Shown here: one piece after another, positions 44,275-53,164 of the stretch | How the letters are laid out: every line of letters starts with the position of its first letter | Position numbering within the stretch: position 1 is the first letter of the stretch | Assembly (NCBI GenBank): GCA_036013505.1 | Contig: CP107851.1 | Location: 1 to 64,000, forward strand | Source: Streptomyces sp. NBC_00510 | Lineage (GTDB): Bacteria > Actinomycetota > Actinomycetes > Streptomycetales > Streptomycetaceae | Length of the DNA: 64,000 nt | Direction: 5' to 3' | Program-made: the position numbers and the translations under genes | The notes under the pieces: model-generated | Seen by the model: only the letters and a program-made list of their open reading frames with translations | Databases searched by the model: none | What the model was told of the DNA's origin: nothing

Positions 44275-45330
44275 TTACAGCTCAAGCCAGCTCGGGTGCA
44301 GCAAGTTGATACGGGCGAAACCGTTGAAGCCGGTCAGGTCGAAGAATCGCTGGTCCATCAAGATCGCGCTGCGTGCTCGTCGTTCATCAATGTGAGCAAA
44401 GGTGTAGTAGGTAACTGACGGTGGGGCGGCCTCAGCCCGGATCACGCCTTTGTCCCAGAGGATTCCGTGCACTGTGGCGATGTGCTCACGCAGTTCACGA
44501 TTAGACTGCGGGGAATTGAGCACCTCCATCAGGCGCAAGGCATCGGACTGAGCCTGTGCGCCGCTCGCGCCAGTGAGGTTTGCGGCGGGATACCGTATCG
44601 ACTCGCGCTGCCCCGGGGGCATGAGCAGATACGCGAAGCGGGAGCCGTGGACCGCCGTGCTCTTGGTGGGGCATACGATGCGGAACGTATGCTCCAGGTC
44701 AAGCTCACTGGTGGCCTCCGCCTGGTCCGGCGGGTTCCAGGCGGTGTACTGGAACGTGCCGTCGACGAGCACCTCGGAACCGAAGCGGCGCTGCCACTCC
44801 GCGATCTCCTTGATGTGCACTGGATGCACGGGCGTGCCAAAGACCCAAATCGGGTCGGCAAAAATCAGGACGGCGGGTCGCTGCGGCAGCCGAAGCCGCG
44901 TTTCGGGATGGTGCAGTGGGCTCGTGTCGAGGCGGTGCAGGGTGATCCCAACACTCTGTGCGAAGTAGTAGCAGGTGTAGTAGATGGGTGGCACGTACCA
45001 CGCCTCGCTGACACCTTGCTCGCGCAGGCGCAGGAAGAAAGCCATCAGCAAGGGGCTCGATCCGCTGGCGGCGTATACGGCCTCGGGCGGGTAGTCGATA
45101 CCATCCCTCGTCCGATGGAACTTCCTGATGCTTTCGGTGAGAGCCGCGGAGTCCGACAGAAACGAGTACTCTTCGACCGACCGGGGCGAACCATCTTGGA
45201 CGCGCAGCAGATAGTGCTCTGCGAAGGGATGGCTGGTCTGCCATCCGGACAGAAATTCCGCGTCGCCCGCGTTCCGCGATAGCAAATCCAGTTCCCGGTG
45301 TAACCGCAGCAACTCCCGTTGCCGTTCCAC
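44275..45330 (-). CDS. PLP-dependent aminotransferase-fold enzyme, 351 aa
   Basis: The fold type I pattern is visible: AVYAASGSSPLLMAFFLRL near the start, PAVLIFADPIWVFGTPVHP, EVLVDGTFQYTA (Asp for the pyridine ring), and CPTKSTAVHGSRFAY with the probable Schiff-base Lys. It lacks the most N-terminal part of large aminotransferases and is unlike any subclass I know. It follows the dehydrogenase gene after 27 nt, so the pair can interconvert a 2-hydroxy acid, a keto acid and an amino acid. Confidence 0.75.
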   Translation of the reverse strand: MERQRELLRLHRELDLLSRNAGDAEFLSGWQTSHPFAEHYLLRVQDGSPRSVEEYSFLSDSAALTESIRKFHRTRDGIDYPPEAVYAASGSSPLLMAFFLRLREQGVSEAWYVPPIYYTCYYFAQSVGITLHRLDTSPLHHPETRLRLPQRPAVLIFADPIWVFGTPVHPVHIKEIAEWQRRFGSEVLVDGTFQYTAWNPPDQAEATSELDLEHTFRIVCPTKSTAVHGSRFAYLLMPPGQRESIRYPAANLTGASGAQAQSDALRLMEVLNSPQSNRELREHIATVHGILWDKGVIRAEAAPPSVTYYTFAHIDERRARSAILMDQRFFDLTGFNGFARINLLHPSWLEL

Positions 45331-45357
45331 GGCGTTCTCCTCCCCCCAGAGTGGCGA

Positions 45358-46260
45358 TCAGCTGACGACGTACCGCGGGCTGCCCGCCACGAAAGCCTGC
45401 ACCGTCTCTACCCATGTCTCGGCTCGCCGATACACGGCTTCCTGGGTGTACCAGCCGCACGTCGGCGTCAGGATGGTGTTGGGCAGGTCGAGGAACGGCG
45501 CCGGCGAACCGATCACGTCCAGAGCGGCGCCCGCGATCCGGCCGTTGCGCAGCGCCGCCGCCAATGGTGCCGGGTCGATGAGTTCGTCGGCCGAGACATT
45601 GACCACGCGGGCGGTCGGGCGCATGAGGGCGAAAGCCTGGGCATCGAGGAGATGGAAGGTCTGCGGGGTGAGCGGCAGGGTTAGGAAGACGAAATCCGCC
45701 TCCATCAGGAGTCGGTCCAGCTCAACCTGTTCGGCGCCGGGGTGCTCGCGGCGGCTACGGTTGACGAAGAGGACGCGCAGGTCCAGACCACGCAGCAGGG
45801 TGGCCAGCCGGCCGCCGATCTCACCCAGTCCGATGATGCCGGCCACCTTTCCGGCCAGCTCGCGGGCGAGCGGAGAGGGCGGCCGCGCATCGGTACGGGT
45901 AGCCGCGTCGAGCGGGAGCAGGTACCGGTTCGATGCCAGGGCGAGCGCCAGTGCGTGCTCGGCCACCGACGATCCGGTGTAGCTGGGAGTGTTGGAGACT
46001 ACGATCCCATGCTCGCGACAATGGTCGAGGTCGACGTAGTCGGCCGCGGTCCCGGTGAGGACAATGCCGCCCAGCACGGGGAAGCGCCGCAGGTATGCAC
46101 TGTTCAGCTCAGCATTAGCGGTGACAAGCAGCCGCACGTCAGCAGTGTCCTCCTGCCCGGCCGCCAGCCAGAGCACCGACACTGCGGACTCCAGCCGGGC
46201 AAGCAGAGAGCCGGGGATACCACTCCGTTCCATGAGCACCAGGGCAGTGGGCTTCGTCAA
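45358..46260 (-). CDS. D-2-hydroxyacid dehydrogenase, 300 aa
   Basis: The NAD-binding site VAGIIGLGEIGGRLATLLRG (GxGxxG), the block VELDRLLMEADFVFLTLPL, and RPTARVVNVSADELIDPAPL are family marks. The usual catalytic His is not obvious (GWYTQEAVYRRAE at the place of the HIA motif), so activity may differ. TTG 46260 is preferred because GGGGAG lies 6 nt before it. It starts the minus-strand operon with the aminotransferase. Confidence 0.8.
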   Translation of the reverse strand: MTKPTALVLMERSGIPGSLLARLESAVSVLWLAAGQEDTADVRLLVTANAELNSAYLRRFPVLGGIVLTGTAADYVDLDHCREHGIVVSNTPSYTGSSVAEHALALALASNRYLLPLDAATRTDARPPSPLARELAGKVAGIIGLGEIGGRLATLLRGLDLRVLFVNRSRREHPGAEQVELDRLLMEADFVFLTLPLTPQTFHLLDAQAFALMRPTARVVNVSADELIDPAPLAAALRNGRIAGAALDVIGSPAPFLDLPNTILTPTCGWYTQEAVYRRAETWVETVQAFVAGSPRYVVS

Positions 46261-46617
46261 CGTGACTCCCCGTCTCGTGGCAGGTGCCCATAGCCTTACA
46301 GACACGTTGGACTGTGTCAGCCCTGACTGACCCTGTTGCGGTTCGAGGACATAGACGGCCCACCCGGGCAGGTACGCGCATGGCTCCGCGGCCCTGGCCC
46401 TCGTCGCCGAGGCAATGCAAACGCCGGCGACACCCCCGACGAATGGGCAGCCACCATGAAGACGGCCGCCACCGACCGGCACCAGCACAGAAACGCCTGG
46501 TCTAAGAAGGTGTTGTCTTTCCGAAGGCGGTAGCTGCGTTTCCGCTGGTCAGGCATGATTTCGGTGGCTCGGCGGCAGGGATGACGCGTCGTGTCATTTC
46601 TTCGCGTGGGGTGTCAG

Positions 46618-47100
46618 ATGCCGTCGGTGTTGGGGCTGTTGGAGGAGCGGGAGCGTGCTGCCCGTCAAAGGGTGGAGATCCAGCAGGCCGAACTGCGGGA
46701 CGCCGAGGCCACGTGGCAGCGGTTCGTGACCGCCCGCGAGACGGTCGGCCAGGTCCTGGCGGAACCGCGCGGACGCGAGAATGTGGCCGCTGCCGCGTCC
46801 GACGAACGGCCCGTACCGGTGGCGGGTGCGGTGCCCGGTTCGGTGGTGCCGGCATGGCAGGCAGGCCTCGACCCGGCGGTGCTGGCGCCGGACTACCGGC
46901 GGCTCATGGACATCCTGGCCGGCCGGGACGGGGAGGCGATGGACTGCCGGCAGCTCGCCGCGGCGCTTGGGCTCGCGCCGGTGCCGGCGAAGGTCGAGGG
47001 CGTGCGGTCGAAAGCCAAGCGCCTGGTCGTGCGGGGCTGGCTGGTCGAAGAGAATCCGGGGATGTTCAGCGTCCCCGCCGGGCGAGCCGGCGGCTCATGA
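46618..47100 (+). CDS. Coiled-coil plus winged-helix protein often found beside insertion sequences, 160 aa
   Basis: The first ~60 residues form a coiled coil (LEERERAARQRVEIQQAELR). The C-terminal half is a small helix-turn-helix (DCRQLAAALGLAPVPAKVEG, RSKAKRLVVRGWLVEENPGM). Proteins of this shape are common next to IS5-type transposases in Streptomyces and may regulate or assist them. Its 3' end overlaps the convergent transposase by 35 bp. Confidence 0.6.
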   Translation: MPSVLGLLEERERAARQRVEIQQAELRDAEATWQRFVTARETVGQVLAEPRGRENVAAAASDERPVPVAGAVPGSVVPAWQAGLDPAVLAPDYRRLMDILAGRDGEAMDCRQLAAALGLAPVPAKVEGVRSKAKRLVVRGWLVEENPGMFSVPAGRAGGS

Positions 47101-47748
47101 CCATGCTCATCGACCAGTGGATCAGCGCTTCGGCGCTGTCGGTGCGGGTCTCGTAGTCGCGGGCCAGGCGGCGAGAGCGCATCAGCCACGCGAACGTCCG
47201 CTCCACCAGCCACCTTTTGGGCAGCACGGTGAACCCGCGGGTGTCGTCGGTGCGCTTGACCACGGTCAGCGCGATCCGCCAGACAGCGCGGGCGACGTCG
47301 ACCAGATGCCCGGTGTAACCGCCGTCCGCCCATACGCACGAGATGCGCCAGTGCCGCTCGCGCAGCCGGGCCAGCAGACCGCCAGCGGCCTCACGGTCGG
47401 TCACCGAAGCGGCCGTGACCATCACGACCAGTAGCAGTCCGAGGGTGTCGACCACGATATGGCGCTTGCGTCCGTTGATCCTTTTCCCCGCGTCGAAGCC
47501 CCGCGTGGCGGCCGGAACCGACGCCGCCCCTTTGACCGACTGCGCGTCGATGATGCCCGCGGTCGGCTCCGGATCGCGGCCCTCGACCTGGCGGACGCGG
47601 TCGCGCAGCCGGTCGTGCAGTTCACCAATCAGGCCCTGGTCCCGCCACCGTCGCCAGAACGCGTAGACGCTTCCCATGCGGGAAAGTCCGCGGGCATCGA
47701 CCGCCACGTGATACCGCCCGCTACCAGGTAGCGGACCGCGTCGAGCAT

Positions 47749-49067
47749 CCAATGCCACGAAGTTAAGAGCCCAGCGGCGGTGTCAAGCGTGGGCGGGATG
47801 CGAGGGGCCTCCTCTGCTATCCAGGGGACGGCTGCGGGAGCCTGTCCGTCCCCGACCACGAGCGCAACCGGTCCTGGCTCGGCCGCACCGAACGCCGCTA
47901 CGGCCCGACCGGCTACCCCCGGCTGATGCTCATGACCCTGTGCGAAACAGGCACCCGCGGCCTGATCGCAGCGGTCTTCGGCCCCGCATCCAAGGGCGAG
48001 ACCGACTACGCCCACGAACTGGTCGGTCACCTGACCCCGGACATGCTCCTCCTGGCGGACCGCGCCTTCGACAGCAACGAACTGCTTGCAGACATCGCAG
48101 CTCAGGGCACTCAGTTCCTGATACGCGCCACCAGCACCCGACGACCGCCGGTGCTGGCGCTGCTGCCCGACGGCTCCTACCTGACCCGGATCGGGGGCCT
48201 CCCGCTGCGGGTGATCGAGGCCGAGATCCACTCCCGCACCGCCGACGGCAGCGACTTCGGCGGGACCTACCGCCTGCTGACCACGCTCAACGACCACCAC
48301 ACCGATCCCGCCGACCACCTGGTGCGTCTCTACCACGAGCGCTGGGAGATCGAGATCACCTACCTGGCGCTCCGCCACACCCTGCTCAAAGGCCGAGTTC
48401 TACGTTCGAAGGACCCGGTGGGTCTCAACCAGGAGATGTGGGGACTGCTCGCCCTCTACCAGGCCCTGCGCTCGGTCATGGTGACCGCGGTGGAGACAAT
48501 GCCCGGCTGCGATCCCGACCGAGCCGGCTTCACCGTCGCTCTGGAAGCCGCCCGCGACACGGTGGCCAGCCTGGTCGGAACGACCGTAGCCTCAGGGCCG
48601 AGCAGCCGTTCCGACCTGGTGGAACACATCGGCGCCCGCGTCCTGCACGCGCTGCTTCCCAGGCGCCGGATGCGACTGTCCGCCCGCATCGTCAAATGCG
48701 GAACCTCCCGCTACAACATCTGGAACCGCGACGGGCGTCCACGCGACAGCACCCCGATCACCGCCATCGAGATCACCGTGCACCCACCACCCCTGCCCAG
48801 CGCGCAGGACCCAAGCCGAGCCCTCTCAGGACGCTGGGGCCAGGTCTGCCAGCTCTTGGCCGCGAACTCCAACCAAGCCATGCACACCCGGGACATCGCG
48901 CGGCATCTCGCGCTCCCCACCTCGGGGCGTCCCCTCAGCAGCCTCACCGCGCAACTCTGCTACTGGGCTCGCAACGGCCGACTCATCCGCACCGCGCCGA
49001 ACACCTACAAGATCACTCTCCCTGATGCCTTGACACCACCGCGGGGCTCTTAACTTCGTGGCATTGG
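47749..49067. mobile_element. Internally deleted IS4-type element nested in the IS5 element, 1,319 bp
   Basis: Inverted ends read CCAATGCCACGAAGTTAAG on both sides (47749 and, reversed, 49067). The target TCGAGCAT is duplicated at 47741-47748 and 49068-49075. The left end leads straight into the middle of the transposase gene, so the first ~150 codons have been lost; the copy cannot move by itself. Confidence 0.85.
47926..49053 (+). pseudogene. IS4-family transposase, N-terminally truncated
   Basis: The frame starts at LMLMTLCETGTRGLIAAVFG and includes MLLLADRAFDSNELLADIAA, RLYHERWEIEITYLALRHT (the Y-x2-R-x3-E-like motif) and a C-terminal NTYKITLP. Upstream, in other frames, the LSVPDHERNRSWLGRT box can still be read near 47840-47890. 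The N-terminal domain and first catalytic region are missing. Confidence 0.8.
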
Positions 49068-49300
49068 TCGAGCATCTGCCGATGGCAGTAGCCCTCCGGC
49101 TGCCCGCCCCTGCCCTCCATCCACCCCGGCACCGGCAGTAGATCGCGCACCGCGGCCCACTCCGTGTCCGTCATGTCGGAGGGATACCTCGGCCTCCTGT
49201 GCGGGCGATCCGCGGCGTTCCCGAACCGGTGCGCGAGACAGGCACACGACAGAGGAAGCGAGTTGGACTCCGCCGCTACCGGAACGCAAGACTGCGGCAC

Positions 49301-49355
49301 AGGGCCTCCTGTTGCTCACTTGGATTCGACACCCATGAGCTGTGCAGGAGGCCCT
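49301..49355. terminator. Long stem-loop at the right edge of the IS region
   Basis: AGGGCCTCCT (49301-49310) pairs with AGGAGGCCCT (49346-49355), with an inner GCTCA/TGAGC pair. It may be a transcription terminator or one end of a further element. No U-run is present. Confidence 0.4.
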
Positions 49356-49381
49356 ACCCTCATGCCCGGACATCCGGAAGA

Positions 49382-49669
49382 TCACCCGACCGAGTCGCCA
49401 CACTCGAACCGATGCTCACCATGATCGATAGGGAAACGGCTTCTGAGAAAGCCAGGCGAATATCCCACAGCAGGCATGAGGGCCAGGGCCACGCGAGCTT
49501 GGGCAGACATCTGTGCGCGAGCACGGTGCCGCCAGGCATCGAGCCGGGCAGGCTGGCTGCGGCTCTGCAGGGCTCGCGCTGCAAGTTCCAGCTCATGCAG
49601 CGGCATCGGCGCCTCGGCCACACGTGTACGGGCCAGATCCTGAACCGTGAAATGTATGCGGTAGACCAT
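49382..49669 (-). pseudogene. ArsR-type regulator remnant (N-terminal fragment)
   Basis: The start VYRIHFTVQDLARTRVAEAP followed by MPLHELELAARALQSRS is the opening of a Streptomyces family of ~320-aa ArsR-type winged-helix proteins. Coherence is lost after about 75 residues, at the IS-rich side. Only a fragment remains. Confidence 0.6.
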
Positions 49670-49880
49670 GACAGCCTGGGGCGCTCCTTCCGCAATGTCG
49701 TTCTTCAGGTCAGGCCGAATCAGGTCAAGATCGTAGCGATCAAGGAGGAAACTCGGCCCACCAGTCAGCCGACACGGTCACGTGCGCGGGGACCCCTGCC
49801 GACGCGGCCAACCGCTACCGACCGGTTCAGGCAGGAGCGGCGCACCGGTGCCCGCCCGAGCGGCACCACGACGCAGCGGT

Positions 49881-50078
49881 TCAGACACCCGGCCCGAAGC
49901 CGGGCACGACCATCTTCTGCGCCGCCGAGACGATCTCGGGCGGCATCGGGCACGAGCGCCGGGCGGCCGTGTCGATGTGGACTCCGGTCAGCACCATCAC
50001 GGCCGCCACCTCGCCGGTGGCAGCGTTCTCCATACGGCGACAGAAACGGACGACCTTGTCCTTCGCCTGCCCCGCCAC
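49881..50078 (-). pseudogene. Acyl-CoA thioesterase (hot-dog fold) C-terminal remnant
   Basis: The fragment reads QAKDKVVRFCRRMENAATGE, then TGVHIDTAARRSCPMPPEI, the C-terminal signature of a 4HBT-type thioesterase. The N-terminal half is absent. It is another gene remnant in the IS-rich stretch. Confidence 0.55.
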
Positions 50079-50716
50079 ACGTCGCTACTGCACCCTCCCG
50101 CGGGCTGCGCAGCGGGTCCGGCTGCGCACTCCTGACGATGGCGAACCGGCCCGAGCTGGACGGCATCACCTCCCACAACCCGCGGCAGCTCCCACGGCCG
50201 GCGCATACGGGCTGCGCACGCCTCACTCGCTGATCAACACCGACCCGGCGGCGGCACGGAGCTTCGCTCAGGCGGTGAACGGGGTTGATCGTTTAGCGAA
50301 TCGTTTAGCGATTGGCTGTTCTGGCCCTACGCACCATGCCCTGCGAGCGCACGGACACATGCACTACCCGCGGGCCGGGCCAGCCGGTCCGCGGACGGCG
50401 GCGCTGAGCGCGTTTGGGGTCGGCTGCACGGCGCCTGCTGCCAAGGCGCTGGCGTGCAGTGACGGCTCGGCTCGCGGCGTTGCGGGAGTTGGCACCGTTG
50501 CAGAGCAACACGATGGCAACGTTCGGTAGCGCCCGTCTGTAGACCAGCGCAGACGTTTCGCCACAGTCGGGTAGGGGGCGTTGCAGCCGAATACTTGGCC
50601 GCCGCTATTGCCCGATCCCGGGATGCAACACCTGGGGCTTGCTTCATTCTGGACTCCCCATCCGCACTGGGCTGGATGGGGGTCACGTTCCGCTCTTGTG
50701 GGGGTGGGTTGCATGA
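50079..50716. other. Decayed intergenic region with a tandem 12-bp repeat
   Basis: No coherent frame is seen. ATCGTTTAGCGA is present twice head to tail at 50288-50311, an AT-rich island in GC-rich DNA, which may be a regulatory site or a remnant of one. Confidence 0.4.
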
Positions 50717-50974
50717 ATGGAGTACGTGGTGGACCGTCCGTTGCTGTCATTGAGAGCGACGCTGGTGTTCCTGCTCGCCTTGCTTGCAGGCGCGGCAGCC
50801 GGTGGGCTGACGGCCCTGGCCGGGGAAGGGGCGCCGCGCAGCGTGCTCGCGGGTCTGACCGTGGCGGGCGTGGCTGTCCCGTTCTTCAACCGCCTCATTG
50901 ATTCCGACAGCAGCGCGGTGCAGCCGTCGGCGCCTGCGGGCACCGGTGTCGCAGAGGGGGAGCGCCATGGGTGA
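50717..50974 (+). CDS. Small membrane protein, 85 aa
   Basis: Two hydrophobic helices are predicted: SLRATLVFLLALLAGAAAGG (about residues 11-30) and VLAGLTVAGVAVPFFNRL (about 43-60), followed by a polar tail. The stop overlaps the next gene by 8 nt, so the two are coupled. It could anchor or sense for the following receiver-domain protein. An ATG at 50713 is out of frame. Confidence 0.6.
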   Translation: MEYVVDRPLLSLRATLVFLLALLAGAAAGGLTALAGEGAPRSVLAGLTVAGVAVPFFNRLIDSDSSAVQPSAPAGTGVAEGERHG

Positions 50975-52043
50975 GCTGCGGCCTCTGGGAGATGACCTCA
51001 ATGACGCTTCACGTGCTCTTGCTCAGGCTCTGCGGGAGCTGTTTGAAGGCCTGGAGGTATCCGTGCGGCGGTACGCGGCGCGGCGCCAGCGCGACCCGGG
51101 AACGTTCTCGCGCTACCTGAACGGCACCCGGTTACCGCCATGGCAGGTCATCAACGACCTCTTCGCGGATGTCGCCGAGCACCGTGGAACCGCGGTCACC
51201 ATCGAGGCCATCGAGTTCGTCCGCGAGTTGTACGGGTCGGCCGTGGATGCCGCCTCCTCCCCCAAGCACGCTGCCGAGATCCTGGAGCAGCAACTGGCCG
51301 ACGCCGACAGGGTCTCCCGGCGGTCCAGCGTTCGTGGCGACGTTCTGGGCGATGCGCTGCTGGACAGGAAGCAGCGGATCGCCGACCTGCAGACGCGTCT
51401 GAACCAGCTGGAGGCCGAACGCAACGAGGAGCGGAAGCGAGCGGACGAACTCGCGGCAGCTCATCCCGATGTGTGCGGTCTTATTGCCGAGCGCAACGTG
51501 CTGCAGCGGGAAGTCGAGCGGCTCGGAGCGGACCTCAGGGAGGCACGAGCCCAGCGTGCTGCCGCGGAGGACCGCTGCAATCTGCTCGAACGCCAACTGG
51601 ACGCAGTGCAGGAGGCAGCGACTGCGAAACTGCCGGCCACACCGCGGGGTATGCCCAGGATCCTGATCGTCGACGATCAGCCGGACAATCTGCTCGCGAT
51701 GACTGCTGTTTTGTCCACGCTCGACCAAGAGATGGTCACCGTGTCGTCCGGGCAAGAAGCGCTCAAGGCGCTCTTGGACTACGACGATTTCGCGGTCATC
51801 ATCATGGACGTACAGATGCCGGGAATGGACGGATACGAGACCTGTGCTCATATTAAGCGCCGCCCCCGGACCCGGGACGTCCCCATCATCTTCCTGACTG
51901 CCATGGGAGTGGACGCGGAGCACTCAGCCCGTGGGTACGCGGCCGGCGCCGTCGACTACATCGGCAAACCGTTTGACCCTTGGGTCCTGCGCGCCAAGGT
52001 CGCCGTCTTCACCACCATCCACCTGGAGCGACACGTCTCATAA
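50967..52043 (+). CDS. HTH-like, coiled-coil and response-regulator receiver protein, 358 aa
   Basis: Residues ~10-90 form an XRE-like domain found in Streptomyces conflict proteins (YAARRQRDPGTFSRYLNGTR, PPWQVINDLFADVAEH). Residues ~115-225 are a coiled coil (RIADLQTRLNQLEAERNEER). Residues ~235-355 are a receiver domain: ILIVDDQPDNLLAMTAVLS (acidic pair), AVIIMDVQMPGMDGYE (phospho-Asp), PIIFLTAM (Thr) and DYIGKPFDP (Lys). The usual order of receiver then output is reversed. No histidine kinase is nearby. It may be a scaffold that responds to phosphorylation. Confidence 0.75.
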   Translation: MGELRPLGDDLNDASRALAQALRELFEGLEVSVRRYAARRQRDPGTFSRYLNGTRLPPWQVINDLFADVAEHRGTAVTIEAIEFVRELYGSAVDAASSPKHAAEILEQQLADADRVSRRSSVRGDVLGDALLDRKQRIADLQTRLNQLEAERNEERKRADELAAAHPDVCGLIAERNVLQREVERLGADLREARAQRAAAEDRCNLLERQLDAVQEAATAKLPATPRGMPRILIVDDQPDNLLAMTAVLSTLDQEMVTVSSGQEALKALLDYDDFAVIIMDVQMPGMDGYETCAHIKRRPRTRDVPIIFLTAMGVDAEHSARGYAAGAVDYIGKPFDPWVLRAKVAVFTTIHLERHVS

Positions 52044-52069
52044 CGCCACCGAGAACAACGGGAACATGC

Positions 52070-52734
52070 TCCAGTGCATTTGCTCAATGGACTCGGGCAG
52101 CTTCGAGACCTCGCCGTCTCTGCGGCGGCGAGCAGGGGCTTGTTCGCAGCGGCCCCCGTCGGCGGGGAGGACTCCCGCATCAGGAAGTTGATGAGCCCGG
52201 CGTAAGACGGTGGAGGCGAGACCGTCGGCCAGGGTGACGATGGTCAGGGCACGGACGCGCTGGTCGCCCCAGCATCGGGCGAAGGCGCGAAAGCTGGCTG
52301 GTAGAAGGTCGCAACCATGGCGACCCCTGCGAGCAGCCATCCGGCTCCGAAGACCGCGGCGTTGGGAGCGGCAGCGACGGCGATCAGCGCGAGGGGCAGG
52401 CTCCGGCCACGCCGGGGCGACGTGCAGGATCCACCCGACGGGAGCGTCCCGCCCGAAGAAGGAGCCGATCCCACTTGTGCCTCCCCGCGGGCCAGCACCA
52501 AGATCTGTTGTGTGTTGTACCGCGCAGCGCTCAACGGGACCGGCCGATGAGGGAGCGCAGCAGCGGCACGCTCAAGCCGGCCGCGGTCATGCCGACCAGT
52601 ATGGCGCTGGCTACTGGGGCAGCACGACGGTGGTGTGCAGGGACAGGAATGGCGGCTCCGCAGCAGAGCCCATCTCTGCGGGTGCGGAAGGCAGCCGGAA
52701 GGGACTGGGTTTGACGAGGGCGAGCGGCGACCAT
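52070..52734 (-). pseudogene. Major-facilitator transporter remnant
   Basis: Pieces in several frames read LALIAVAAAPNAAVFGAGWL, LAGVAMVATFYQPAFA, then AFARCWGDQRVRALTIVTLA and DGLASTVL, matching the middle of an MFS exporter. The rest is lost and the frame is broken at least twice. Inactive. Confidence 0.65.
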
Positions 52735-52807
52735 AACTCTGAACTCTCGCTACAGTAGGGCTCCTTGATGCCTGATGTTCGTCAGATGGTGACACCCAGG
52801 GGGACAC

Positions 52808-53164
52808 ATGGACGTTGTGGTGAAGATCGAGGGTGGCCGGGCGGACGAGCTACGCAGGATTGAGACGGCTGTGCGCGAGGAGCTGGAAGAGCAGGGCGTT
52901 CAGGTCGACCGCTCCGTCACCGAGGTCGAGAAGGGCGCGCTCGGCGCCATGGAGGTACTCCAGTTCTTCGGAGAGAACGCGATGCTTCCGGTGCTCGTGC
53001 AGATGCTCTATGACCACGTCGTACAGCGGCTGCGCGAACCGGATGGAGCCGCCCTCAAGGTCCATGTCATCCGCACCGACTTTCCCGACGGCACCCGGCG
53101 CTCCGAGCTCACGCTAGAAGGGGAAGCAAAGGAAATAGCCACGGTTCTCAAGGAACTGCGATGA
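52808..53164 (+). CDS. EACC1-like effector-associated component, 118 aa
   Basis: The pattern (MDVVVKIEGGRADELRRIET, SVTEVEKGALGAMEVLQFF, VLVQMLYDHVVQRLRE, KVHVIRTDFPDGTRRSELTL) fits effector-associated constant component 1, a small alpha/beta protein that precedes caspase, NTPase or other effectors in multi-part bacterial conflict systems. ATG 52808 has AGGGGG upstream, and the stop overlaps the caspase gene by ATGA. The constant component is thought to link a trigger to the effector. The family call is from pattern memory. Confidence 0.75.
   Translation: MDVVVKIEGGRADELRRIETAVREELEEQGVQVDRSVTEVEKGALGAMEVLQFFGENAMLPVLVQMLYDHVVQRLREPDGAALKVHVIRTDFPDGTRRSELTLEGEAKEIATVLKELR

Larger units (their letters stand above)
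47066..49180 (-). pseudogene. IS5-family transposase, split by a second element and frameshifted
   Basis: The N-terminal part lies at 49076-49180 (RYPSDMTDTEWAAVRDLLPV, then GYCHRQML). The rest continues at 47741 with DAVRYLVAGGITWRSMPADF, changes frame near 47690 and ends with the DDE domain: AGIIDAQSVKGAASV, KRHIVVDTLGLLLVV, VWADGGYTGHL and KRWLVERTFAWLMRSRRLAR. The break at MLD is where the IS4-type element sits. The transposase is certainly inactive. Confidence 0.85.
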
